Source: JAJPKK01 sp963844635 (lineage in GTDB: Bacteria; Pseudomonadota; Alphaproteobacteria; Rhizobiales; Xanthobacteraceae). Taken from it: DNA of 64,000 nucleotides. Positions 45,667-54,212 of this stretch are shown piece by piece. Below the pieces are notes generated by a model. It saw nothing but the letters and a program-made list of their open reading frames with translations. It was not told the DNA's origin and did no database searches. The stretch is from the NCBI GenBank assembly GCA_963844635.1, contig CAWJPD010000008.1, positions 496,001 through 560,000 of the forward strand, written 5' to 3'. Numbering within the stretch: the stretch's first letter is position 1; each line of letters opens with the position of its first letter. The translations under genes were made by a program, and so were the position numbers.

Positions 45667-46320
45667 ATGACACCCGCGATCACGGCCAACTCCGCGACAG
45701 GCCTAAAGGCAGCATCCACTCCCGCAAGCCCGATCATCCATCCATGGTGGGTGCGCGTCACCCACTGGATCAATGTCCTGGCAATGGTTGTGATGATCAC
45801 TTCGGGCTGGCGCATCTATAACGCTTCGCCGCTGTTCCCATTTGTGTTCCCGCCCGCGATCACCATCGGCGACGGCCTCGACGGGTTGCCGGGCGCGTTG
45901 CTGTGGCACTTTGCGGCCATGTGGCTGCTGGTCGTGAACGGCATCTTCTATGTCGCCCTCGGGATCGCAAGCGGCCGCTTCCGTCGAAAGCTGCTTCCGA
46001 TCCGCCCGCGCGCGGTCCTCCAGGACGTTACGGCAGCTCTGACTCTCAAGCTCTCCCATGCCGATCTTTCCGTCTACAACGCGGTGCAGCGGCTGCTGTA
46101 TCTCGGAATCATCGGGGTCGGGATCGTCGCCGTGCTGTCCGGCCTGTCGATCTGGAAGCCGGTCCAAGTGCAGGAACTCACGTCATTTTTCGGCGGCTAC
46201 GACACCGCACGCTATGTTCACTTTTTCGCGATGACGGCGATTGTCGGCTTCCTCGCGATCCATATTATTCTTGCGATCATCGTCCCAAAGAGCCTGCGCG
46301 CCATCATCGTCGGGCGCTAG
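45667..46320 (+). CDS. Membrane cytochrome b561-type subunit
   Basis: GAGGAGG precedes the ATG. The 217-residue protein has four membrane helices and heme-ligand histidines in RVTHWINVLAMVVMITSGWR, LLWHFAAMWLLVVNGIFYVA, YVHFFAMTAIVGFLAIHIIL. It matches the cytochrome b/b6 family that carries electrons between quinone and periplasmic molybdoenzymes. The molybdopterin protein downstream is its likely partner, the pair resembling a MsrQ/MsrP-like or sulfite-oxidase-like system. Confidence 0.85.
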   Translation: MTPAITANSATGLKAASTPASPIIHPWWVRVTHWINVLAMVVMITSGWRIYNASPLFPFVFPPAITIGDGLDGLPGALLWHFAAMWLLVVNGIFYVALGIASGRFRRKLLPIRPRAVLQDVTAALTLKLSHADLSVYNAVQRLLYLGIIGVGIVAVLSGLSIWKPVQVQELTSFFGGYDTARYVHFFAMTAIVGFLAIHIILAIIVPKSLRAIIVGR

Positions 46321-46422
46321 CGCCCGATCCTGAAAAGTTGCAGAGTTTTGGGACAAGATCATGCGCAAAATCGAAGGAAACGGCGCGGGTGGCGATTGTA
46401 GCTGAACGCATCCCGCTCTACG
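46321..46422 (-). repeat. Dispersed palindromic element between two genes of one apparent operon
   Basis: On the minus strand: TAGAGCGGGATGCGTTCAGC, then the CCTTCGATTTTGCGCATGAT arm, TTGTCCCAAAACTCTGCAAC and TTTTCAGGATCG. It fills nearly all of the gap between the cytochrome b and molybdopterin genes. A perfect 14-bp palindrome GGGCGCTAGCGCCC spans the upstream stop codon. Confidence 0.82.
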
Positions 46423-46436
46423 AGCAAGAGAACCCC

Positions 46437-47213
46437 ATGCCAAAGCTGCGCAAACAGGTGCCCGGCGTCGACCCGGCGCTCCTCGTCAAGGACGCTGCGA
46501 AACTGTTGCCCGGGCCTTCGCGGCGGCTGTTCCTGCGCGGGGCAACGAGCCTCGGGGCGATCACCATGTTGACCGGCTGTGACATTGTCGATGAGGACAC
46601 CGCCTCCAAGGCGTTGCTTGCGATGTCGCGTTTCAACGATCGCGTCCAGGCCCTCATTTTCAATCCTGCGAAGCTCGCGCCGACCTATCCCGAGAGCGCC
46701 ATCACGCGGCCATTTCCGTTCAATGCCTATTATGACGAAGACGATGCGCCCGATGTCGATGGCGACACCTACATGTTCGAGGTCGGCGGCCTCGTCGAGA
46801 ACAAGAAGCCGTGGACCCTGGATGAGCTTTATGCGCTGCCCCAGGAGAAGCAGATCACCCGGCACGTCTGCGTCGAAGGCTGGAGCGCGATCGGCTCCTG
46901 GACCGGCACTCCCTTGCGGGACTTCCTCAAGCGCGTGGGCGCCGACCTCACCGCAAAATACGTCTGGTTCCAGTGCGCGGAAGGCTACTCGAACACGATC
47001 GACATGCCGACGGCGCTGCATCCGCAGTCCCAGATGAGCTTCAAGTTCGATAACGAAATTTTGCCCCGCAAGTACGGCTTCCCGATGAAAATCCGCATTC
47101 CGACCAAGCTCGGTTTCAAGAATCCGAAATACGTCACTGCCATGTACGTCACCAACAAGGATCTCGGCGGCTACTGGGAAGACCGCGGCTACAATTGGTT
47201 CAGCGGCAGCTGA
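46437..47213 (+). CDS. Tat-exported molybdopterin-dependent oxidoreductase (sulfite oxidase fold)
   Basis: The 258-residue protein starts with a Tat leader (SRRLFLRGATSLGAITMLTG) and continues with the oxidoreductase molybdopterin-binding fold: VGGLVENKKPWTLDELYALP, the Mo-ligating Cys in TRHVCVEGWSAIGSWTGTPL, and MKIRIPTKLGFKNPKYVTAM. It lacks heme and dimerisation domains, as in MsrP/YedY. With the upstream cytochrome b it would form a periplasmic reductase or oxidase linked to the quinone pool; the substrate is unknown. Confidence 0.87.
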   Translation: MPKLRKQVPGVDPALLVKDAAKLLPGPSRRLFLRGATSLGAITMLTGCDIVDEDTASKALLAMSRFNDRVQALIFNPAKLAPTYPESAITRPFPFNAYYDEDDAPDVDGDTYMFEVGGLVENKKPWTLDELYALPQEKQITRHVCVEGWSAIGSWTGTPLRDFLKRVGADLTAKYVWFQCAEGYSNTIDMPTALHPQSQMSFKFDNEILPRKYGFPMKIRIPTKLGFKNPKYVTAMYVTNKDLGGYWEDRGYNWFSGS

Positions 47214-47290
47214 CGCTCGGAATAAGCTGGCCCAGGATCGGTTGCTCGGCAGGCCGCGACACCTTGCCAAGCTGCGCGGCGTCCTTGGGG

Positions 47291-47384
47291 CGGATGCGTT
47301 CAGTTGAACCGCTTGCTGCCCGGTCGCCTTTGATTTGCACGTGATCTTGTCCGAAAAGTCTGCGGGTTTTTGGGATCATGCGCT
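47291..47384 (+). repeat. Dispersed palindromic element
   Basis: CGGATGCGTTCAGTTGAACC starts the copy; the palindrome is GCACGTGATCTTGTCCGAAA, AGTCTGCGGGTTTT and GGGATCATGCGC. It lies between the molybdoenzyme gene and leuB. Confidence 0.82.
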
Positions 47385-47447
47385 ACTAATGCCGCCGGGT
47401 CGCCCGCCCCCCCGCCACCGCGATTTCCAACCCCAAGGCTTTTTTCC

Positions 47448-48557
47448 ATGTCGGTGTACAAGCTTCTTCTGCTGCCGGGTGACGGCATCGGCCCCGAGGT
47501 AATGGACGAGGTCAAGCGGCTGATCGCGTTCGTGAACGAAGACGGCGAGGACCGCTTCGAGACCGAGGATGGGCTTGTCGGCGGTGCCGCCTACGACGCC
47601 CACAAGGTCGCGATCACCGACGCCACCATGGAACTCGCCAAAGCAGCCGATGCGGTGCTTTTCGGCGCGGTCGGCGGTCCGAAATGGGACGCGGTGCCGT
47701 TCGACGTACGGCCCGAAGCCGGACTGTTGCGGCTGCGCAAGGAGCTCGGCCTGTTCGCCAATCTGCGCCCGGCCGTCTGCTATCCCGCGCTTGCGGATTC
47801 TTCGAGCCTTAAGCGCGAGATTGTCGACGGCCTCGACATCGTCATCGTTCGTGAGTTGACGGGCGGCGTCTATTTCGGCGAGCCGAAGACGATCACCGAC
47901 CTCGGCAACGGCCAGAAGCGCGCGATCGACACCCAGGCGTACGATACCTATGAGATCGAGCGCATCGCCCGCGTGAGCTTCGAGCTTGCGCGCCGGCGGC
48001 GCAACAAGCTGACCTCGATGGAGAAGCGCAACGTCATGAAGACGGGCGTGCTCTGGCACGAGGTGGTCAACCAGGTTCATGCACGCGAATTCAAGGATGT
48101 GACGCTCGAACACCAACTGGCGGATGCCGGCGCCATGCAACTGGTACGGCGGCCGAAACAGTTCGACGTCATTGTCACCGACAATTTGTTCGGCGACGTA
48201 TTGTCCGACATTTCGGCGATGCTGACCGGCTCGATGGGCATGCTGCCTTCCGCCTCGCTCGGCGAAGGCGATCCCCGCAGCGGAAAGCGCAGGGCGCTTT
48301 ATGAACCGGTGCACGGCTCGGCACCGGACATCGCCGGCCGCGGTATCGCGAACCCGCTCGCGATGCTGGCCTCATTCGCGATGGCGTTGCGCTATTCCTT
48401 CGGCATGGGAAGCAAGGCCGACCGGATCGAGCAGGCGATCGCCGCCGTGCTGGCGCAAGGATTGCGCACCGAGGACATCAAATCGGACGACACCAAGTTG
48501 GTCGGCACCGCTGAAATGGGCGAAGCCGTGATCCGCGAAATGCAGCGCCCAGGGTGA
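47448..48557 (+). CDS. leuB: 3-isopropylmalate dehydrogenase
   Basis: LeuB oxidises and decarboxylates 3-isopropylmalate in leucine synthesis. The 369-residue protein has LLLLPGDGIGPEVMDEVKRL, the substrate-binding RELTGGVYFGEP, the NVMKTGVLWHEVV helix, VTDNLFGDVLSDISAML and the NAD-binding EPVHGSAPDIAGRGIANPLA. ATG 47448 gives the standard N-terminus MSVYKLLLLPGDG. It is not next to leuC or leuD here. Confidence 0.96.
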   Translation: MSVYKLLLLPGDGIGPEVMDEVKRLIAFVNEDGEDRFETEDGLVGGAAYDAHKVAITDATMELAKAADAVLFGAVGGPKWDAVPFDVRPEAGLLRLRKELGLFANLRPAVCYPALADSSSLKREIVDGLDIVIVRELTGGVYFGEPKTITDLGNGQKRAIDTQAYDTYEIERIARVSFELARRRRNKLTSMEKRNVMKTGVLWHEVVNQVHAREFKDVTLEHQLADAGAMQLVRRPKQFDVIVTDNLFGDVLSDISAMLTGSMGMLPSASLGEGDPRSGKRRALYEPVHGSAPDIAGRGIANPLAMLASFAMALRYSFGMGSKADRIEQAIAAVLAQGLRTEDIKSDDTKLVGTAEMGEAVIREMQRPG

Positions 48558-48714
48558 TCGCCGTCGTTTCGTAACCGCCTATCCGAAACGGCAAGGGTCG
48601 ATCAACCGAGCCGATATCTCCGCAAGTTGGGTCGCAGGCCATGACGCCCTTTTCCGCAAAGGGACGGCGGTATAGGTTTTTGCGTCGATCGCCCAGTCAT
48701 GTCGGGAGCCCGCG

Positions 48715-49692
48715 ATGAACCGTGAGCGCCGCAGATTGCTGCACCTCGCCGCGGGCATCGGCGCGATGCTGGTGTTCTCGTTCCCGCCCAAGCGCAAACA
48801 TATCCCAGCAGGCCGGTGCGCCTTGTCGTTGGCTTCCCTGCCGCCGGCGTCGGCGACATCATCGCGCGATTGATTGGCCAATGGCTCTCGGAGCGGCTCG
48901 GACAAGCGTTCGTCATCGAAAATCGTCCAGGCGCCGGCAGCACGCTTGCCGCTGAGACGGTGGTGCGCGCGCCGGCCGACGGGTACACACTGTTGTGGGT
49001 CAGTTCCGCGAACCCGATCAGCGCGTCCCTTTACGATAATCTGACTTTCGACCTCAATCGCGATATCGCTCCGATATCGGGCATTGCCGAAGTGCCATTG
49101 GTGATCGAGGTCAATCCCAAAGTTCCGGCCAAGACGGTTCCCGAACTCATCGCCCACGCCAAGAGCCACCCGGGCAAAGTCGTCTGGGCTACCGGCGGCA
49201 ACGGGACCACGAACCAGCTCTCTGGAGGATCTGTTTCAGACGATGACCGGGACCAAAATGCTCGAAGTGCCGTATCGCGGCACATCGCTGGCCTTGACGG
49301 ACCTTCTCGGCGGCCAAGTCGAGGTGCTGTTCGACAACCTGCCCTCATCGCTTGAATACATCCGTTCGGGAAGGCTGCGCCCGCTTGCCGTAACGACGAG
49401 AAGGCGCTCGCCGGTGCTGCCGGATGTGCCCGCGGTCGCCGATTACGTGACCGGCTACGAGACGAGCACCTGGGTCGGCATTGGCGCGCCGAAAAGAGTA
49501 CCGGCTTCGATCGTGTCGCTGCTGAACAGGGAGATCGATGCCGGTCTCACCGACCCCCAAATGCAGAAGCGGCTCGCGGATTTGGGCGCGACGCCGATCG
49601 CGGGCAGTCCGGAGGACCTTGCGAAACGCCTTGCCGAGGATACGGCGAAATGGGCCTCCCTGGTCAAGCTGACCGGCATGAAACCCCAATGA
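48715..49692 (+). pseudogene. Bug/TctC-family substrate-binding protein, two frameshifts
   Basis: The ATG at 48715 begins a signal peptide (RRRLLHLAAGIGAMLVFSF). Near 48783 a base is missing and the mature start AQAQTYPSRPVRLVVGFPAA is in another frame, followed by IGQWLSERLGQAFVIENRPG. Near 49220 the frame returns to the first one: MLEVPYRGTSLALTDLLGGQ, SGRLRPLAVTTRRRSPVLPD. Joined it is a complete receptor of about 325 residues, but it stands without tctA/tctB, typical of the many orphan Bug receptors in related genomes. Confidence 0.8.
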
Positions 49693-49737
49693 GCCGCCGA
49701 TCTCAAGCGCGTGTGGCTTGCGGTCGTCGGGCTAAAA

Positions 49738-49977
49738 CTGGATGCGTTCAGTTTGAGCCGCCTCCCGCTCGGATTCCTTTGCGCGCATCCGTCGCGAACC
49801 GCGCTCGACGATGGACGCGTGGCGATTTTTTGCGCATCCATCGCGGACTGCGCTCGACGACGGATGCGTGGTGATTTTTTGCGCCTCAGTCGCGGATTGC
49901 GCTCGACGATGGACGCGTGGTGATTTTTGCGCATGATCTTTGTGGGAAGAGTTTGCAACCTTTCGGGATCATGCGCT
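49738..49977 (+). repeat. Dispersed palindromic element enlarged by internal tandem units
   Basis: It starts CTGGATGCGTTCAGTTTGAG and ends with the palindrome GCGCATGATCTTTGTGGGAA, GAGTTTGCAACCTTTCGGGA and TCATGCGC. Between them lie three tandem units of about 50 bp. The left palindrome arm is slightly degenerate (GTGGGAAGAG for GTCCGAAAAG). It precedes cobS. Confidence 0.88.
49781..49928 (+). repeat. Three tandem units of 48-50 bp inside the palindromic element
   Basis: Units at 49781-49830, 49831-49880 and 49881-49928 each contain TCGCG, CGCGCTCGACGATGGACGCG or a one- to three-base variant, and end GTGGTGATTTTT or GTGGCGATTTTT. The element at 42630 has a single such unit. Confidence 0.88.
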
Positions 49978-50002
49978 GTGAAAACGCGATCGGGGATGCG
50001 AG

Positions 50003-50785
50003 ATGCCACCGCGGGACCCTTGGCCTAGCGTTTTCCTTGATGTTGTGCGAGCCGCTCTCTTTCTGACGCGCCTGCCAGTGGCGCCTGCACGCTTCGCTGG
50101 CAATGGCAACCTTGCCAGCGCGAGCTGGGCATTCCCGCTGATCGGTGTGGTGGTCGGCGCGACCGGCGCGCTCGTCTACTGGGTCGCCTGGCAGGCCGGC
50201 CTTCGCGCGCCGCCGGCAGCGGCGCTCGCCTTGGCCGCAACAATGGCGACGACCGGTTGCCTGCACGAAGACGGGCTTGCCGACACCGCCGACGCTTTCG
50301 GCGGCGGCAGCGACCGCACCCGCAAGCTCGAAATCATGCGCGACAGCCGTATCGGTGCGTTTGGCGCCTGCGCGCTTGTCATGTCGCTGTTGCTGCGCTG
50401 GAGCGCGCTGGAGACCATCGCGTCGCCGGCCGCGGCGGCAACGGCACTGGTCGCGGTCCATGCCGCAGCGCGCGCGGCACTGCCTTTATTCATGAGACTC
50501 GTTCCACCCGCCCGCGCCGACGGGCTTGCCAAGGGTGCGGGATGTCCGTCCTGGCCGCAGGTTGCGATCGCCGGGGTTGTCGGCACCGTTATCCTGGAAA
50601 TCGCGCTCGGTCCGCTGCGCGGCGCGAGCGCTGCCATCCTCATCGTGGCGTCCTGCTGGTTAATGGCGCAGCTCACTCTACGCCAGATCGGCGGACAGAC
50701 TGGAGACGTCATCGGTACCCTCGAACAGGTGAACGAGATCGTGGCGCTGATGGCTGCCGCCGCGGTGCCGGGCATTCGGCTATGA
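50003..50785 (+). CDS. cobS: Adenosylcobinamide-GDP ribazoletransferase
   Basis: CobS (CobV) joins adenosylcobinamide-GDP to alpha-ribazole in the inner membrane, the last assembly step of B12. The 260-residue protein has the motifs FLTRLPV, GCLHEDGLADTADAFGGG, KLEIMRDSRIGAFG and GGQTGDVIGTLEQVNEI, and six to seven hydrophobic segments. Its stop overlaps the bluB start (ATGA), pairing transfer of the lower ligand with its synthesis. Confidence 0.95.
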   Translation: MPPRDPWPSVFLDVVRAALFLTRLPVAPARFAGNGNLASASWAFPLIGVVVGATGALVYWVAWQAGLRAPPAAALALAATMATTGCLHEDGLADTADAFGGGSDRTRKLEIMRDSRIGAFGACALVMSLLLRWSALETIASPAAAATALVAVHAAARAALPLFMRLVPPARADGLAKGAGCPSWPQVAIAGVVGTVILEIALGPLRGASAAILIVASCWLMAQLTLRQIGGQTGDVIGTLEQVNEIVALMAAAAVPGIRL

Positions 50786-51417
50786 AGCCTACATTTGATG
50801 CCGTGTTTCGGCAGCAGCTGCGCGACCTGTTCGCATGGCGCCGCGACGTGAGGAAGTTTCGCACCGAGCCGCTGCCGCAGGGCGCGCTGGAGCGATTGAT
50901 CGAGATGGCGTGCCTTGCGCCTTCAGTTGGTCTCAGCCAGCCATGGCGCTTCGTCATCGTCGAGGATGCGGGGCGTCGCGCCGCCGTGCGCGAAACCTTC
51001 AGAGCGTGCAATGCGCGCGCGCTCGCCGCCTATGCCGGCGAGCGGGAAGCGCTTTACGCGACCCTGAAACTCTCCGGTCTGGACGAAGCGCCAGCGCAGT
51101 TCGCCGTGTTCGCCGACCCGGCACCGCCGCAGGGACACGGTCTCGGACGCCAAACCATGCCGGAGACCGCCGAATATTCCGCCGTGACCGCACTCGCCTT
51201 GATGTGGCTCGCCGCCCGCGCCGAAGGGATCGGCATGGGCTGGGTATCGATCCTCGATCCGAAGTGCATGAACGCGATCCTCGATGTTCCGGCGCCGTGG
51301 CGGCTGATCGGCTATTTCTGCGCCGGTTATCCGAAGACGGAGAGCGACAGCCCCGAGTTGGAACGCGTCGGCTGGGAACGGCGCCGCGATGCCGGCGCGT
51401 GTGTGCTGCGACGGTGA
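50782..51417 (+). CDS. bluB: 5,6-dimethylbenzimidazole synthase
   Basis: BluB fragments reduced FMN with oxygen to make the lower ligand of cobalamin. The 211-residue nitroreductase-fold protein has FAWRRDVRKFRTEPLPQGAL, PSVGLSQPWRFVIVED (FMN site), RQTMPETAEYSAVTALALMW and GIGMGWVSILDP, all hallmarks of BluB. It is translationally coupled to cobS. Confidence 0.95.
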   Translation: MKPTFDAVFRQQLRDLFAWRRDVRKFRTEPLPQGALERLIEMACLAPSVGLSQPWRFVIVEDAGRRAAVRETFRACNARALAAYAGEREALYATLKLSGLDEAPAQFAVFADPAPPQGHGLGRQTMPETAEYSAVTALALMWLAARAEGIGMGWVSILDPKCMNAILDVPAPWRLIGYFCAGYPKTESDSPELERVGWERRRDAGACVLRR

Positions 51418-51477
51418 AGGGGGCCAAACAACGAAGGTCACCATAGCCGCTCAGTTGTCCCGGTAAATTGTTGTATT

Positions 51478-51658
51478 GTCATTGCCCGGCCGGAGACCCG
51501 GCTGCACTTGCAGCGGGTCTCCGTGACCGGGCAATCCAGTACTCCCGGACTTTCGAGAGCGACTCTGGCCGGGCCACCTTTCGATGTCGGTGGTTACTGG
51601 ATCGCCCGGTCACGGAATTCACGCTGAAGAGCAGCGTGAACTCCGGCCGGGCGATGAC
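51478..51658. repeat. Compound palindromic repeat, long copy
   Basis: Outer arms GTCATTGCCCGGCCGGAGAC ... GCAATCCAGTA and GGTTACTGGATCGCCCGGTC ... GGCCGGGCGATGAC are inverted copies, each containing its own smaller hairpins (e.g. GGAGACCCG/CGGGTCTCC). It is related to 25479-25591 and sits between bluB and a convergent hydrolase gene. Confidence 0.75.
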
Positions 51659-51697
51659 AGGCTTTTGTTGGTCCGGCGATTCGAAAAAGCGGAAGCG

Positions 51698-52384
51698 TCA
51701 GCGCGCCTTGAGCCAGCGTTCCACCGCGTCGAGCACCAACTGAAATACCTGCTCCTGCGTGCGCGCAGCGCGCTTGAGAACCTTGTACGAGTGGTCGGCT
51801 TCGTCGACGACAACCAGCTCGGCAGGCGCGTGCAGACCCTGGAGGAAAGGCTGCAACTCCTCGGGCGTTCCAAACGCGTCGCGCGATCCCTGAACGAACA
51901 GCATCGGCACTCGGATCGCAGGCAGATGTCTGACGCGCAGCTGTTCCGGGCGACCGGGCGGATGCAGCGGATATCCGAGCAGTGCCAGGCCGGCGATGTC
52001 GTCACGGCCGTCGGCCAGGATTTGGGACGCAATCCGGCCACCCATCGACTTGCCGCCAATGGCGAGTTTTTTGGCATTGATGGTCCTGCTGAAGAGACCG
52101 TCGTAATAGGCCGCGACCACTTGGCGGTAGCATCGCTCCTGCGCGTCGTTGCGGTCCGGGGCGCCGCGACCCTGCTCGCTGTAGAGGAAATTGAACGTGA
52201 TCGCGTCCACGCCCCGCGCGGCAAGCTCACCGGCGATGCGCACCATGAAGGCGCTGGTCTGGCTGCCGCCCGCTCCATGGGCGAGCATCAGGCAGATGCC
52301 GACGCGATCCGTGGCCGTTGCCGGATAGGTGATGGCCGTGACAATCTCTGACGACGTGATATTGACCGCATAGTGCTCCGGCAT
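51698..52384 (-). CDS. Alpha/beta-hydrolase (KANL3/Tex30-like)
   Basis: GGGAG 5 bases before ATG 52384 fixes the start (228 residues). The fold markers are LMLAHGAGGSQTSAFMVRIA (oxyanion hole), the nucleophile elbow AIGGKSMGGRIASQIL, the acid in FVQGSRDAFGTPEEL and the catalytic His in VDEADHSYKVLKRA. This subgroup of small cytosolic hydrolases has no assigned substrate. Confidence 0.83.
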   Translation of the reverse strand: MPEHYAVNITSSEIVTAITYPATATDRVGICLMLAHGAGGSQTSAFMVRIAGELAARGVDAITFNFLYSEQGRGAPDRNDAQERCYRQVVAAYYDGLFSRTINAKKLAIGGKSMGGRIASQILADGRDDIAGLALLGYPLHPPGRPEQLRVRHLPAIRVPMLFVQGSRDAFGTPEELQPFLQGLHAPAELVVVDEADHSYKVLKRAARTQEQVFQLVLDAVERWLKAR

Positions 52385-52401
52385 CCGAACTCCCAATTCC
52401 T

Positions 52402-52764
52402 TTGGACCCTGAGACCGACATTCTCGACGATCTACCCGAAGACGACCCGCGGGCGGAAATCGCACGCCTCGAATTCCAGATCGACGACCTCGCAGAGTCC
52501 ATTGCCCGCTGCCGCAAGATCATTCTCGCTTCGCGGATTGCGATCGCTGCGGGCGCGGCCTGGGCGCTCGCCGTCATCTTCGGCGCGATCGAATTCGATG
52601 CCGTCGCGATGCTTGCCGCGATCGCGGCCATGCTCGGCGGCATCGCCATGTACGGCTCGAACACGACGACGCTGCGGCAGATGTCAGCCGCGATGAAAGA
52701 GGCCGAGGGCCGTCGCGCCGGCCTGATCGGCAGGCTTCGGCTCAAGGTTATCGGCAACGAGTAA
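52402..52764 (+). CDS. Small membrane protein of unknown function
   Basis: 120 residues with an acidic N-terminus (ETDILDDLPEDDPRAEIARL), a short coiled coil, and two membrane helices forming a hairpin (IAIAAGAAWALAVIFGAIEF, VAMLAAIAAMLGGIAMYGS) before a basic amphipathic tail. TTG 52402 is the only start candidate close to the domain; it is divergent from the hydrolase start 18 bases away, so the 5' regions overlap. Confidence 0.62.
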   Translation: MDPETDILDDLPEDDPRAEIARLEFQIDDLAESIARCRKIILASRIAIAAGAAWALAVIFGAIEFDAVAMLAAIAAMLGGIAMYGSNTTTLRQMSAAMKEAEGRRAGLIGRLRLKVIGNE

Positions 52765-52873
52765 GGCAAAACCCGGCTTGGGCCATATACTCCCGGAATT
52801 CAACGTGAACCTAGGTATGCCGCAATGCAGCAATTAAACCAAGGGCCGCAGCGGAATTTTGGCAGGAGAACTA

Positions 52874-54212
52874 TTATTGGGACGGTATGTAGGGGTCTGG
52901 TGTGCCGGCTTTGATCGGCGGATATTTTCTGAGGCTGGCCTCGAATTCCCCAATGATCTTGAGCATAGGGTCTGCAAGCCAAGTGTTGTAGGGACCTACG
53001 TCGCGCTCCTCTTTCAGGTCGGTCAAAAGATTGAATATTCTAGGCAGGGCAAGCTTCTGCGGGATGTCATACATCGTGTCTTGTTTGATGAGGTGCATCT
53101 TCCAGTTTCGCCATTTGACCGCAGTCAGTCGATCTGCGACATAGGCCGGGAAACCCTCACGGTCTGACGTTTCCTTTTTGCCGAGGAAGAAGTCCATTTG
53201 ATCCACGCCATCAATCGGGCGATCCTTTGGGACTTCGGCGCCGCCGGCATGCGCGAGCGTCGTGTAAAGGTCAACGATGTGAACGATCCCGTTGTTGACG
53301 CGGCCAGCCGGCACTTTACCAAGCCAACGTATAATAAACGGCACTCGTAGCGAGGCTTCCATCGCCGTAAAGTATGTGCCCCGCCATGGTCCAGCATCTC
53401 CCTGCCAGGGATTGGTGGCTTCCGGGCCGTTGTCGCTGGTGAAAATGACTATGGTGTTGTCTTCAATGCCCGCTTCTTTGATAGCATCAAGGATTTGTCC
53501 TGTTCGGTAGTCCATCTCGGCGAGGCAATCGGCCCAATCTCCGTTGCCGGTTCTGCCAATGAACTCCGGATTGGGCAGGGTCGGCATGTGCATCAATGAA
53601 AACGATACATAAGCAAAAGAATGGGTTGTTTGCCCTGGCGGTGTGTTTTATGAAGTCCACTGCGTGTTTTGTTATTTCCGCCTCCATCGTGCGGCGATTA
53701 TCGATATCAAGCGTTCCGATTTGTCGTGGCGGCTCGCCCTTATGGGCATCATAAATTGGTTCGGGCGGAACAATCGCCGCATTCCAGCCCTGCTTATTTC
53801 CAACCGATGGCCACATGCCGCCGGTCTCATTCAGAGACGGCCATTCTGCTTCGTCGTAGGTGCGAGGAATGCCATACCATTCGTCGAAGCCCCGGTTTGA
53901 GGGAAGCCGGGCCTCTGCGCTGCCGAGGTGCCACTTGCCCCACATGCCGGTGGCGTATCCTTGTTGCGACAACAACTGAGCAATGGTGATCTCCCACCGC
54001 GTCAACCCGTCGGGCACACCACCAATTGGAACTTCATAAGTCCCGGAACGGATCGAGAAGCGGCCAGTCATGAACGCCGATCGCGACGGCGTACACTGCG
54101 CCTCGACGTTGAAGTTGAGCAAGCGCATTCCTTCGCTGGCTAGTTTGTCGATGACCGGGGTCGGTGCGCCGCGAAGGATGCCACCGCCATAGACGCCCAA
54201 CTCGCCGTAACC
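52874..54212 (-). pseudogene. Arylsulfatase-type sulfatase, 5' end lost to an IS and one frameshift
   Basis: The visible protein begins GYGELGVYGGG at the IS border, so the first 20-30 residues with the first Asp pair of the calcium site and any signal peptide are gone. It retains the formylglycine site QCTPSRSAFMTGRFSIRSG, GMWGKWHLGSAEARL and IFTSDNGPEATN. Near 53600 an extra T in a T-run (TTCTTTTGC) shifts the frame; the continuation HMPTLPNPEFIGRTGNG and the C-terminal half are intact. Sulfatases hydrolyse sulfate esters after Cys-to-formylglycine maturation. The truncation makes this copy inactive regardless of the frameshift. Confidence 0.8.

Noticed and set aside
49738..50002. Possible cobalamin riboswitch before cobS
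   Set aside because: No B12-box-like sequence was found; the region is fully accounted for by the repeat element.
31641..54212. FGE remnant and sulfatase as a joint maturation system
   Set aside because: FGE-like proteins fused to TIR are not known sulfatase maturases, and the two loci are 21 kb apart; co-loss is probably coincidence.
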